From contig BSYO01000004.1 in the NCBI GenBank assembly GCA_033239525.1, positions 25,334,037 through 25,398,036 on the forward strand: a stretch of 64,000 nucleotides of DNA. Reading direction: 5' to 3'. Origin of the DNA: Nepenthes gracilis (lineage: Eukaryota; Streptophyta; Magnoliopsida; Caryophyllales; Nepenthaceae). The position numbers and the translations under genes were made by a program. The notes below the pieces were generated by a model. That model did no database searches, was not told the DNA's origin, and worked only from the letters and a program-made list of their open reading frames with translations. Shown here piece after piece: positions 46,131 to 59,000 of this stretch. How positions within the stretch are numbered: position 1 is the stretch's first letter; the number at the start of each line of letters is the position of its first letter.

Positions 46131-48690
46131 ATCCTGTAAAATGGAGAAATAGTTTACTCATCCAAGCGGCTATTCCAAAGGGATTTGTCTTCATTAGGGA
46201 AAGATAAATTGATACGAATTCCTCTCGCCATCAGGATGCCTTCTTTTGTGAGCTTGTCTTCCAACAACTCCCATCTCCAAGAGCCCTCTGGGGCAGGTAA
46301 TCTGCCACTTTTAACTTAATTTTCGTGACCGAGATAGAGAAATCAGATTTCAGAAGATGGACCACCCCAACCTATTTATCTTTCCAAGAATTGATAGCAG
46401 TTCCGTTACCAAAGGACGACCATTTTATCTCTCTCCTAATAAGCTCCCTTGACTTGAGGATACCGTGCCAAGTATATGAGGCTCTAGAATTGGCCTTGAC
46501 AGTAAAGAAATATCCGAATGAAGGTATTTAGGTCAATAGATCTGAGCTCAAAGCTTGTTGGAACCATGAAGCAGGTCCAAACCAGTTTTACCTAGAAGGC
46601 CCAAGCTATTACTTGAAGCACTTCTCAACTCGATGCCTCAGACTTTAGAATGCACACTTCATCCTATTTGACCAGATGGATTTTCTCTCTCCCCAAGGAA
46701 AATCCACTACTTAGATTTTACCTAGAAGGTCCAACCCAGTTATTTGAAGATGTTCATGGGAAAAGCCTAACTTTGAATTGGGTGAATTGGGATTGCTTGA
46801 TCCACAACTTAGATAAGGGTATCCCTTCTAGCAATTGAGAGTTATTTCATCTTCTAATCTTAAAAACTTCTTAAAGATGATATATCATAAAAAAAGATCG
46901 GAAAGATTCCCCCATTATTCAGGATAAAAATTATGAAATAAGAAACTGCAAAACTCTATGAAATTGAGTGGTTCTAGCTTGAACCATTTTTGCTCCTAAA
47001 TACCTTCCAAGGTCATTAACCTTTTTAAGTCACAAATTCTATGGATATCACCGACCAACTCTTTCTTCACACCTAGGGACAAGAAGATGGGTGACTTGCG
47101 TTAATGCACTGTCCCGAAGCCATACAAAATTCCTCCACTATGCCAGTTATGAGGATGATCTGGTTGACGCTTGATTTCGCAAACAAAAAGAGATCATTTG
47201 CATAAAAAATGATGAAAGATGAGAGGGCCCCTTATCTGGCTTTAGTGGTCTTCCATTTCCCTCAGGCAACTTGGTTATTTATAATATGCAAAAGTCTTTT
47301 GATGCAGAGCACAAAAAGACTAGGGGAGTGAGGATCGTCTTGTTGAAGACAACACTTGATAACAAAAGGATATGTAACCTCACCATTCCAGAGCATCACA
47401 AAGGAAGCCATAGAGATGAAATTCATTATTAGGTGAATGAGGCTGGGAGGGTGGTCCTGTGAAGCCAGAATATCTTGAATAAACCCTCATCTTATCTTGT
47501 CATATGCTTTGGTGAGATTAATCTTCAATATGAGGCTTGTGTTTCTCCCTATTGCTCTGCCCGCAGAATGGAGGACTTCCTGAGTCACAAGAATGTTATC
47601 TTGCATAATCCTACTATGAAGAAAGCTACACGGACAGGATTAATGATATCATTGAGAAGGGTCTGAGCCAACGCATGAAGAAATTAGCGATAATCTTACT
47701 GATGACATTGCAAAGAGAAATGGCCCTGAAATGGTCTAAATTTTTCGGAGCATCAATTTTTAGGATGAGGGATAAGAGTATGGTTGACCACTCTAGGCAG
47801 TTTCTCTTCTCGAAAGGCTTCAGTTATAGTTTGGAGGCAGTCCTCTTTGGTGAGGTCCCAAGCATTCTGAAAAAAAAAGAAAGCATGAAATCCATTCGGT
47901 CCTAAAGATATGAGAGGATTCATGGAGAATAGTACACTTCTGACTTTAGCCATGTTAGGCGCCTCATCTAAGGTCCTTTTGAGGAAATCTAGGATGATAG
48001 GCCAACTAGACTGTAAATTACCCAACTCAAGAGGAGCAGGTTCGTGAAAATTCTCCTTTAAGGGATGCACGACAGCTTCCATGAGATCCTCACAATTATT
48101 GTTCCAGCTCCTATCTTCATTTCTTTAGCATGGTGATTTTGTTCTTTCTTCTCCTATAAGTAGTTGTGATGAAGAAGAATTTGTGTTCCTTTCACCTTGG
48201 GAAACCAATTCAGCCTTGACTTTTGGTACCAGAGCATGTCTTTTCCTTCAAGAATCTCCCTATGCTGATAAATGAGGTTGATCTCAACTCTGCGGCGGTG
48301 GAAAGAATAAACTTTGGCCAGTGTTTCTTGGCACCTTGGATGCACCTGGAAAGTCTGAATTTGATTTTGAAGAGATAGCCAAATGTGTTTTTTGTTCTAA
48401 TCCAACAACTCAGTCTTTAGCTTTTCAACCTTCTCAACGATGTTGCCCTGAAAATTTCTCCAAATCAGGTTGATTAGGTCCACGAAGGCTGGTGTTTAGT
48501 CTACATTGCTTCAAATCTGAATGGCTTCAAGACCTTAGAGAGCTGTAGATGCTCATAGCATCAAGACATATCGAATTGTGTTATGAAGTGATCCTGATGA
48601 CATTGGCGACTAAAGAATTCTAAAATTTGCTAATCCATAGTATGGTAGCCACCACACGGTGAAGGTGCTTTTGGATAGAGGCAAGTGGGT
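46131..48690 (-). pseudogene. LINE reverse-transcriptase remnant
   Basis: The open frame 48082-47753 carries FSMNPLISLGPNGFHAFFFF and LPRVVNHTLIPHPKN, the SPGPDGFxxxFFxxxW and LIPK blocks. About 47710-47760 gives HFRAISLCNVISKIIANF, the FRPISLCNVxYKIIxK block. About 47220-47180 gives FFMQMISFCLRNQ, where the family has the FADDLLLF catalytic box, so the catalytic Asp pair is lost. The frame 48345-48154 encodes EGKDMLWYQKSRLNW, the linker upstream of the RT (EExxWRQRSRxxW). Confidence 0.8.
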
Positions 48691-48691
48691 C

Positions 48692-49230
48692 TCACCTATT
48701 CCACCAAGTGAATTTTGGCCATTTGAACCCCAGATTAACAAAGCCACAAGCATTCAACCGAGTTTGAAATTGGAGGCATTTTCTCACTTTGACTAGCTTT
48801 CCACCATGTTTCTCTCCAGCAAAAATACCATCATTGAAGTCTGCAGTGGCACACCAAGGAAGTGACCAGGATCCCACAAGAACTTGCAGCTTCTCCAAGA
48901 GCAGCTGCCATTGGTGTGGCTTAGGTTTGGCATAGGCGGCAGAGAGAATCCATTTTGGGTTGCCGCCATCATCTATGATGAAAAGATGGATAGCCTGATC
49001 CGTGATTTCAAGGATCTCCACACTTACGAGCTCTTTGTGCCAAGTAGCCCAGGTTTCCCCTAAAAAGTCCTTAACATCACTAATAGCAATGCCATTGGAG
49101 CCCAATCAGTTGATAAATCTCGTTGCTTTGATATCACTCAAATGTGGTTCCTAAATTAGGACCTTAGTTGGCTTATGGTAACTATGTTCTCCTAGAGTTT
49201 ATTTTCTAAATCCCTTCCCAAATGCACCAC
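48692..49230 (-). pseudogene. LINE endonuclease domain remnant
   Basis: An open frame of 137 codons (49105-48692) reads WILSAAYAKPKPHQWQLLLE, VGSWSLPWCATADFN, GGKLVKVRKCLQFQTRLN and LGFKWPKFTWWNR. These match the apurinic-like endonuclease domain (AxYASP...LW..L, PWxxxGDFN, GxxFTWxN). The catalytic DFN is kept as ADFN. The upstream start of the domain is shifted to other frames. Confidence 0.82.
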
Positions 49231-49879
49231 GACATTTCCATGAGAGAATCTGCACAATCAAGGGCTGGGTAAATTCACACATAACACAAGTAGAGATTTC
49301 ATTTTTGTTGCTTCTGGTCTCCTTTACAAACCAAAGGGTGCCCATTGGATTGACCAGAATTCAAATATACTCAACAAAGCAAGAGGGTCAGCCCTAGGGG
49401 GAATGAGACTTAAAGAAGGGGTGAGAGGGCTACGAGTGAGTTGGATATGTCGCTCTTCTAGAAACCGGGAGGGGCATGTGGAATGAGAGTGGATTTAGAG
49501 ATGCTGCAAACAAGAGTAATAATTGGTAGAGTGTTCAAAATATCTCTCAAGATAGTCTTTTTGGTTAAACTTGGAGTGTTGGAGAGAAAAGGTTGAGGTT
49601 GTTGGTGGTCAATGTGTGCATGGATGTGGAATTTGGATTTCTGGAAGGGGGATTTGCTAAGGAGTATCAATGGTGAGTTTTGGAAAATCTTGATCTATAT
49701 GGAAACTTGCTAGCATTATCTTGAAGGGTTGACTCATGTCGTCTTCTTTGGCATCTTTGTCTGCAAAGGGCATGTGGCCACAGTCCATAGTCCCTTTATT
49801 ATAGTTGTTTGCAGCTAGATCAGGCACACTTCCTGAGGAGCTAGGCCCACTAGCTTCGTGTTATTGACCTTGTGGCACT

Positions 49880-50765
49880 TATGTTTGCTAATGACTGTGT
49901 AGTCTCCATGTTAATGTCCTGCTCTAACACAATTGAACAATTTCTGGCTAATTCTCTCATAATCCACTTTCAAGGTCTCTCCATCCAAGGAGAACTGTGC
50001 AAGGAGTGATTCTTTTAGATTAAAATTACCTGCAATTTTTGTAAATTTGTCTCTGTCGGCCATAAAGGTACTCATGTTGATCCTAATAGGCTGCCCAGGG
50101 AACTTTCTAGTAATAAACTGATATAGTCGGTAGCCTGATCCAAATTGTGGCTATAGCCGCCTCCTTTTTTGGACGGCCTAAATTGTTGTGACCAGGGCTG
50201 TACCGTGAGATAATATTAGAATACCATCTAAGGTCTCTGTGAGAAAATGGAGTAGTCCGTGGGGCTAGAAGAACGAAACAGAGAATGGTTGAAATCAGTG
50301 CTTCCAACTAGGGTTCCATAAGGACGGGATTTTGACACAAAGAAAGCGGTAACTGAGGGGTCTACCAAAGAGCTTCACACTCACCATGAGTTCCTAGGCA
50401 TGAGCAAGAAGGCCCTTAAGGTCAGCAGAAAGGAACATAGAGCTCCACTTACTAGAGAGATTGACTATGATGTTACCCTTCTTTGCAACATCGTCTTCCA
50501 AATCAGCAAATGTGTGCCTTTGATCTTGTCTAAAGCTACTAACATCTCTGCAAACGTAGATTTAGCCTTCCATCCATTAATCACTTCCGTTAGCAAGGAT
50601 TCGTCTTGCTCTTCTTCACAATCGATGGCTGCAAGAGACGCATTGGCTAGGTTGATGGCTCGCGGCTTCTTCCTGTGTTTATGCTCATCTCTAGCTTCTG
50701 TCGCTTTTAAGTCTCTCGACGCCTCCTCCATTGCTTCGCCATGTCTCAAATCAACGGTCAACCAA
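49880..50765 (-). pseudogene. LINE ORF1-like remnant
   Basis: The open frame 50761-50465 (98 codons) is rich in Glu and Lys and reads EVINGWKAKSTFAEMLVALD. It is followed leftward by pieces in other frames including a DYISLLLE-type stretch and RELARNCSIVLEQDINME, plausible for the RNA-binding and knuckle part of plant LINE ORF1. The link to the downstream endonuclease supports the call more than the motifs do. Confidence 0.5.
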
Positions 50766-51600
50766 AAATTTTACATTTTTCTTGTCATTTGAGTCTAATC
50801 TTCAGGCATGTCTCATTTCTATAAATATCTTATGGTAAAATTATTATTAATTAATGCTAAAAAATTGCATGGTTAAAAATAAGCCTCTCTAGATGATGGC
50901 CACCATAATGCCACGTGGCATAATTTGATGCATTTGATATTTTTGGATATAAAATCACATGGTCATATTAATATACAATAATTATATATTAATTTACATC
51001 ATCACATTTAATTTGTTATCAATTATTTGACTAATATATTAAATATATATAAATATTAGTCAACTAATTTTTTTAATTTATCAAATAACTATAATATTAT
51101 CTGATATTTTTAATTATAATACGATTATAATTAATATTAATATCACTATCGATATTTTTATTAATAATTATTAAAATTTATCATTATATACAAATTTTTT
51201 ATTGAGTTTATTGCATAAATTTTTAACCACATTTCCACAATTTTACTTTTCTTTATATTTTGTCTTCTGCTTTATTTACAGTTTTATTATTATTATTTTT
51301 TAATCATTTTGTGACCTTTAAATATTATATATATATATATATAATAAATATTATGTGTATATATTTATATTTTAATATTTATTTATTAGGTATGCGCTCT
51401 ATCTTTTTAAACCTTTGCAAAGCATTTTTTACCTCCGTACATGTCACGTCTACGTTAATGATGTTACACCAGACCTTGAAACTGTTGGAGCGGGTCAGAT
51501 TTTTGAATTGGGGTCGGGTTGGATTTTTCAATTGGGTTCGTCTTTTGGACACGAAAAGCGAAACGGTCTTTCTCCCACACTGGTCTGAGAAATTGATGGC
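50766..51600. other. UPF3 upstream region
   Basis: Very AT-rich, with an AT microsatellite at 51327-51343. A GC-richer stretch begins near 51480, fitting the transcript leader of UPF3. No other gene is seen. The LINE body ends at about 50765. Confidence 0.5.
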
Positions 51601-51693
51601 GGTTTCCAAGTTCAGACATTGAGGCAGCAAAGGGGAACCGATCAACCGACTTCTCTATGTGTGCAGTAGCCTTGCGGGTCTGCGATCGTCAAA

Positions 51694-51783
51694 GTAAGAA
51701 ATAAATTAGGGCAAATTTTTAGTGTAAATATATTGATTCCCAATTGTTCTGGCTACGAAAGTTGAAAGATTCGACCATTTCAG
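51694..51783 (+). other. Probable intron in the UPF3 5' UTR
   Basis: A strong donor (GTAAGAA) at 51694 and an acceptor (CATTTCAG) ending at 51783 bound 90 bp of AT-rich sequence ahead of the start codon, a common arrangement in plant genes. It is not needed for the reading frame, so the call is moderate. Confidence 0.5.
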
Positions 51784-51846
51784 GTTATATCGCTCAATTT
51801 GTGAACAGTCGTTTCATCCTAAACGAGGAGAGAGGGGGCACATCAG

Positions 51847-53020
51847 ATGAAGGACCCCTTGAACCGAACCAAAGTCGTAATTCGACACTTGCCTCCGTCC
51901 CTTTCGCAGTCGTCCTTTTTCGATCAAATTGACCTACGGTTTGCTGGTCGCTACAATTGGTCCTCCTTCCGCCCTAGCAAGAACAGGTTGCTATTTGTTT
52001 TTCATATTCGCATTCCTTGTTTTAATTAAGAAATAGTTAGTTGCTTGTCATTTCTCTTTCTTCTTTCGTTGATTATAAGATTATTCTCAACAATCGGATG
52101 TCTCTCTGAATAGGATGTCGAATTGTGGGTTAATTATAGAATTTCTGGTGCTTGTGCACTAACTTACAGCTTCATGAAAGGAAGAAAATTATTGTTGGAC
52201 AATTGTGTTGTATTTTTTTAATGCTTATGCAATTATTTGTCCTTCTTTTTTATTATTTTTTTTTTCGTGGGGGAAATAACTAAAGTCACAAGCGCCAGAC
52301 ATACGCTAGAGCCTATATCAACTTCAACAGCCCTGAGGATGTCTTTCAGTTTGCTGAGTTCTTTAATGGACACGTTTTTGTCAATGAGAAAGGTATCCTA
52401 TTTCTACTTAAAGTTTGCTAGCCATGAGGATCTTTTTAGTTAAATTGGACTGAAATTTGATTTTTTTTTTTTTTTTTGAATGGCATGGATAGCATTCTTA
52501 TTGTGCTGTTATTAGATTTGGGATGCAATAGTAGATTTTTATGATGTAAATATCTGTATCAGGGGCCCAATTTAAGGTTATAGTGGAGTACTCTCCCTCA
52601 CAACGTGTTCCGGATGCCAGCACCAAGAAGGATGGCCGAGAAGGGACAATTTTTAAAGGTTCTAATGCTTTCCAGTTGCTTTCTTTGTAATCCATGTGCC
52701 GACTTGTCCTATTTTGGTTGCGTTTATGAATCTCTTCTTTCAAAATGAAAATAGATCCAGAGTATGTGGAGTTCCTTGAGCATGTTTCAAAACCTATGGA
52801 GAATCTTCCCAGTGCTGATGTTCAATTGGAGAGAAGAGAAGCAGAACGAGCAGGTAATTCAATTTCAGTGTTTATTGAACTTTATTCCCTTTTTTTTTTT
52901 TACTTATTTACTATTGATTCTTTTATGTCATTTTTTGTTTTAGGTATTCCCGAGTCTCCTGTTGTAACACCCCTCATGGAATATGTTCGAAAGAAGAGAG
53001 CTGGGAAGAGTGCCGCTCGG
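51847..53020 (+). other. Exons 1-5 encoding the UPF3 Smg4 domain (UPF2-binding)
   Basis: Five compact exons within 1.2 kb encode the whole N-terminal domain, while the following introns balloon to 1-3.5 kb. Known UPF3 structures place UPF2 contact on this RNP-like fold; that role is family knowledge. All RNP-type strands are present, so the domain should be functional. Confidence 0.9.
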
Positions 53021-56000
53021 GTACGTTTAAGTGTGCTTTGATTTCATGCATGATATAGGATTTCGAGAAAGATAGGGAGGGAAAATAACATGTTTGCCTC
53101 ATCATCAAACCATTAATTTCATCTAGCTTAGGTGTATGTTCAAATATTTTATGATGTTTGGTTTATATAAGATAACCATGTGGACTTCACATTGATAGAA
53201 ACCTTCTTGTTTCTATGATTAAGCTAGCCTCTTGTTAGTGGTTTGGGGTTAAGTAAAATTGCCAATTTTAATGATTGTCCCAGTCGCCTTATAATTTACA
53301 GAAACTTTTTTGATTCCGTTATATTCAATTCAAATATGCATTGTTTGATATATTCAATACTAATATGAATTGTCTGATATTGATATGATCGTGATTAATA
53401 CCAATATTGATATTTTCATCCAGTGTCCAACCGAATTTTGTTGTCTTGGGCCAGCTTCTTTAGCTACACTCGTGCATGATGCATGAACCCTTTTTGATTG
53501 TGTACTATACTTGAAGTGGGGATGTATAGCTCTTGCCCACTTTTCATTGGATTCAGCGTTACAATGACTCTTGGTCACTTTGTACTGTTCTTGGGACATA
53601 TAGTAGCCTTTTCCCATTTATTACCATACTTAGGCAATACAACTTGTGCAATACGGCGAGTCCAAGTAGAAATAATAATTGAATTTAGCTAACTGATACG
53701 CTTATCCTACAAAAATTCATCTAAAAATATCAAAAAATTGAAATATGAATCTTATTGTGCACCATTCTCCACTTTTTGGGGAAAAAAGACTGCAATCTCA
53801 AGTTTTACTTAATCTATTGACGCCAAATCTGTCCATGCACATCAATAAAAATTCAGCACATACTCCTGGGTGAAAATATACAATAAATAAATGAGTTTGC
53901 TGTCTTCACAAACTTGCTGGTTGTCAAACAATGCCTTGGATGACTTCTTGTGGTTTGGAATTACTATATTTCATGATTGGATTAATGCAGCTTGAAATGC
54001 ATTTTCACTATGGACCAAGTGTGGTAATAGTTTGAATTTTGTATGTACTTAAGAGTAACCTAATTTGATTTATGAACTCTCAATATGTGATCCCACTTGC
54101 TTATTGCCAACTAGATTAAGGCATTTTGATAAAATGTCCTAGCCAAGGCTCTTGTTCAAACTTTGATAGATTTGGGAAGAATTTCAAGCCATAGTACTGT
54201 AAATCAGTAATGTGAAGGTAACCATTTATCAGAAATGCAGAATGCTACGAGATATTGTTGAATTTGGCAAAGAAGCCTAGTTGTTAATATTAGATCAACT
54301 GCTTCTTATCTTTGGTTGTTTGATCAACAACTTGGAAGGTTAAGGGGACTTCAACAAGAGATGGTAAGTGCAGTAGGAATTGACGGTATGGATCGTCAAA
54401 GGGAAGTTAACTTATCATGGTCTTGATTAATGACAGAACAATGACTTACGGTGCAATTTTTCTCTGGTGATCTTGCTTGCAAGTTATTTGAATAATGAGG
54501 AGTAGAGAATGGAAGATCAATCGATTTAGAAAAGGGATTGGTTAAACTGCTCATTGTTTTCTGTCTTTTATATGCTTTTGAGGTCAGGAAGGGTTTAGCC
54601 TTTGAAGGGGTTGCTGGATGTATAACTGTGAGTTCCATCAGGTCTTTCTTTGCCTTTATGTTGGCAATTGACTGGGATGCTACGGTGCTGAGTAGTCCTC
54701 TCTTGAGAAGAACAGGGTCAGACTGTCAGAGTGAACAGGAACTACTTGCATTTCTGAATTTTCAGTTGAAACTTCATGGAACATATTGTCAGATGGTCTG
54801 TTTATATTTGAGTTAAATTTTTTGTGGCTTCTTTCTGTCAAGCTTTGATTCTGCCGGCACATGCTGTTTTGGCTCGGAAACTGGTGGAGAAATCAGATGT
54901 GATAACAAGAGTTTCTTTCCCAGCTTCAGAAGTTGCACGGAGGAAAAGATGATTTTTGTTGAGTTACAAAAGATGGAATTTTTAGCTAACGGTTCTTCCT
55001 ATGAAATTAAGAATCTGAGTATCTTAAAAAAACTTTTGTTCATTACAAAATGACTTGTTGTAGCTCAGGAATGTGCTTTAGGTTTGTTGGGTATTGTTTG
55101 GGTTCATGCAGCCATGGTAAAAGATGAATTTTAGGTTATAGTGGTTTTGCCACAGGAAATGAAGAATACTTATCATAGCATGGTGCCTTTAGCATGTTGA
55201 GCTTTTATTTGGAAAGAAAGGACTTAACCTTAAAAGTTAGAGTTTTGAATCAGGCTAAATTTCATATGGCTGGTTGCTTTTTTATTTCCATGGGAGAATA
55301 GATGTTCCCCTTCTTTACATTAAATTTGTCAAGTTCATTGAGCATTTACATTATGGGATTGTGGAAATGTTTCTGTGTAGGTTGTATATGAGTGGGGCCC
55401 CCTTGATACTTGATTAATGTTTCTTTTACTTTTTTACCAAGTAATAGAAGATTCCCGTCTTCAACTTCTGCAATCCTCTTGTGACAACCTTTGGCCACCT
55501 ACATTTGCGATTCCTCTAAAAATTTGTTGAGTTCTGTATTTTAGAGAAGCAGCTCCCTGATTTTGTGTCATGGGCTTTGATTTTCACCTGTTTTTATGTC
55601 ATGGGCTTATAGTTTTTGCTACTTTCTTTGCTATATCGTGTTTGTAAATGCTTGACTTCTATGTAGGGCAAAGATTTATGTTCTTAAAATGGAGATGCGT
55701 TGCCCTACTTTTCAGACTCAATTTGTAATTTTTATATCAAATCCACATTTCTTTTGTATTTTTTGGAAGAGAATATTTTTATCATTATAATTATTGATTT
55801 ATCTGAATAAATTAATGTTGAATTGATGCAGGACGTTGCAGCTGATGTTAAGTTTAGTGGAAGGGTGAGGACTGCATTGCGTAGCAAATCTCGTTCAAGC
55901 GCAGCCAAACAAATTTCTGAGAAGAAAAAGGTATTCATAGTTTCAACCCCATCCTCTTGGCTTGGGCACTAGCTTGCAGTCCACTCATATGTAGTGGTTA

Positions 56001-59000
56001 TTCTGCCTCTTGCTATGAAGTATGGACACTTGCTCTATTAGTGGTTGGTGTTACGGTCCAATTTTTATAGCCACAAGTATTCTTAAGTGTCGGGGTCAAT
56101 CCTAGGACACAACAAGGCAATAATCAGATATGGGGGAATGAATTCTTGAAATCTTCTTTCATATCTGGTTGTTGCCTTTTTATTTTTGGTTGCTTGCTTG
56201 TGTTCTCGAACTTTCAGTAACAACTTATTTGCGTTTAACATACTCAGCGGCAGCGTAATTTCTGCGTTGTGTCCCAGGATTGACCCCAATACTCAAGAAT
56301 GCCTATGGGTTAACTTGGTTAGCGTCCATACTCGCGGGGAACTGGATGCACTGTACACTATATTTGGAGAATATAGCCTCTCACTTGGTACCTTGTGATT
56401 ATTTGAAAAACATAGGCCTGACTACCAATAATGGAATGTAAAAAATAATTTATAAGAAATTCATGTAGTTACATCCCCTATTTTTAAAAAAGAGGATGCT
56501 AAAAAAAGGAACAGAGAAACAGAACCAAAAGATGAGGATTCTTTTACTATGACTTAAGTTTTAAAGGTCATTTACCATTTATAACTCCATTTTGAGCAAA
56601 ATTTCATTTTGGACAACACTGAAAATATTACTTAGTAATCTTGTGGTGAAAGTAAAAGTTCAAGTATAAGAACTAGTATGAATAGCAGTGATTTAACTAT
56701 AAGAAGTTCTAATAATATTGATATAACTAAATTATAAAAGAATTTGTGGTTCAATGTTAAAATTGCTATGGATTGAATTGTAAGAAACTTTTTAAGTCAC
56801 AAATGAATTATCCTTTTTACACTTCATTTTGGACAACATTGAAAACGTTACTAACTAATCTTGCTGCTTCATTAGCTCAATAATTCTCATCAAAGGTTAC
56901 ATATTTACCCCACTATATTTACCCCACTTACGAGAACATGTTGTCTAAATTTGACCTCTTCAATATATCTGTTGCCCCTTGTTATTGTTCTCTCTCATGT
57001 TTTGAACTTCTCCGGAGGGTGTCAGCCTTTTGTTTTCAGTATGAAGTTCGCTATTGAGAATCTTGGCTATTGATTGGTTGATTTAGTGCTTTAGCGTTGG
57101 CCAATGTTTATGTCATGGAGCTTTTTCTATACCTTTCATGACTGTAGTGAGAATAAGCAGGATCAGATTTACTTATCACTTGGTTTCTCTTTTGGCTGAC
57201 AGTATATTCTGAAGGCTAGTGGGAAGAGCAATGTAAAAGATGAATCGACCTACATTTTGTTGCCTCGGAGAGATGATCAATTGGATTCCCCAAGTGGAAA
57301 AGGATTAGTAGAGAATGAAAGTGGTATCTCCTTCCCTTGCCTCTTTCCCACCTCTTTTTTCATCTGGCAATAAGTGAAAGTCCTTGAACATGCAACTTCT
57401 TGTGAAACATCAACTAGAAAAGCATCATGAGAAGAACATAGATATTTAGGTGATATCAGGGCATGAAGATGTAGTACTTGTTTCTGTTCAAGTGGTAGGC
57501 TGTAAACTGCCTGCCTTTTATAAGAAAGACCAAGGTCTGATTCTCCTTGTGTGTATGAGTGTGAGTTTTCTTAATTTGTGACCACATATTGGCACCCCTT
57601 TCATCAAAACTCAGATAGTTTATTCCTAGTACGAGTTGGCATATTGTGCGTAATGGATCCTGATTAAGTATGGGTCATCGGGGCGAAGGGGGGATCGTAC
57701 AGTCTGATCATGGGTACATTGTGCCGCATTGTTTCTTCCATTACTTAAAAGGGTTTCATCCAATTATATGAACAAGGAGCATAGGACAAATGTAGCAGAT
57801 ACCAGGACCAGTGAATTTATTTGTTCCTGTTAAATTCTTGTGGCATTTTCAGTTTAGTTTTCTTATAGTTCTGCAATTTGGTAACTATGAGGAGTGGGCA
57901 TCAGGCCTGAAGTGCAACTGTAGGAAGTTTAGAAATTTTACATATTAACATATTTCAATGATTCGCAATATTGCTCTATGGCTTATCTGTTCATTCCCGT
58001 CATCATACTTTCCCAAAAAGACAATAAATTGACAAAATGTGAACTCTTCATTCTTCTGGGATTAAGGGTGACAAAACTAAAAGGGTGCTTGTGTTTGCCA
58101 AAGTATGCATGGAATTCTCTATCATTTGAGACAAGTCTTTCATAGGCATATCATTGAAAACTAAAAATCACCTGACTTCCATCAATTGCTTGACCTTCAG
58201 ACTGGGGAGTGTACTTGCCATTAATAAGAAGGATTTATCAAAGAGGCCCCTCTAGCAAAAACATGGGTGGTGCTGCACAGCATAGACATCTGCTAATTGT
58301 AGTGTTTACATCGTGACTACGATTCCTCTATCCTTTTTCTTTATGCTAAATAACAAGAAATTTTATCAGAGAGACACTAATGGGCATAACTCTAATTACA
58401 TTGAGGTTATTAACACAATCTAGAGCCATGTATAATCAAAGCACAGCTGTCAAGGGTGTTAACAATATCCAACAAGGGTGTAGGTCTAGAGGTTACTACA
58501 TGTCTATCAACAAAAGAAGATTCCTGCCTGACTTGAGAGCACCTAGCACATCCCTTAGGGAGTAAAAGGCCAAAGAACCGTCTTTATAGAGAGCGATAAT
58601 AATGTGGTCTGCTGACTCTTCATTTCCTTTTTCAGTTGGCATCTATTTGACTGCATTGTTTTCAGAATTCTAGCTAGCGCAAATTTGATCTTAGAAAACA
58701 ATAAGTATGCCCACATGAGCTGAAATTTCAAAAAACTCAACTCTTCATCTCTGAAAAAGACATTATTTCTTTCTGTCCAAATTAACCATAAAATGGCAAA
58801 GGAATTGTGCTAATTACTTGCAGCTTTCCTGCTTACTGAAGAACCAATTTCAAGCCCAAACTTCAGATGAAATACAATGTGAATGGCACATAGTCACTAT
58901 TAAGTTGAAGTTCCTGTTATTGTGAACAGGACAAGGTCTAAAGAAAGATTTTGAAATGAGGGAAAAAGTTGATGCATAATAGATTAGACCTTTCCTAAAT

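Larger units (their letters stand above)
44640..50765 (-). mobile_element. Decayed L1-type LINE with inserted sequence, minus strand
   Basis: Reading leftward from 50765 the order is ORF1-like text, endonuclease, reverse transcriptase, zf-RVT and RNase H, the plant L1 layout. The copy is about 6.1 kb. Frames are broken many times, although several blocks of 60-137 codons remain open. About 650 bp of unrelated sequence (about 45018-45680) separates zf-RVT from RNase H. It lies between the divergent KH and UPF3 genes, so both promoters now face this element. Confidence 0.85.

Noticed and set aside
54538..54816. 92-codon plus-strand frame in UPF3 intron 5
   Set aside because: No motif, and it lies wholly inside an intron with intact flanking splice sites.
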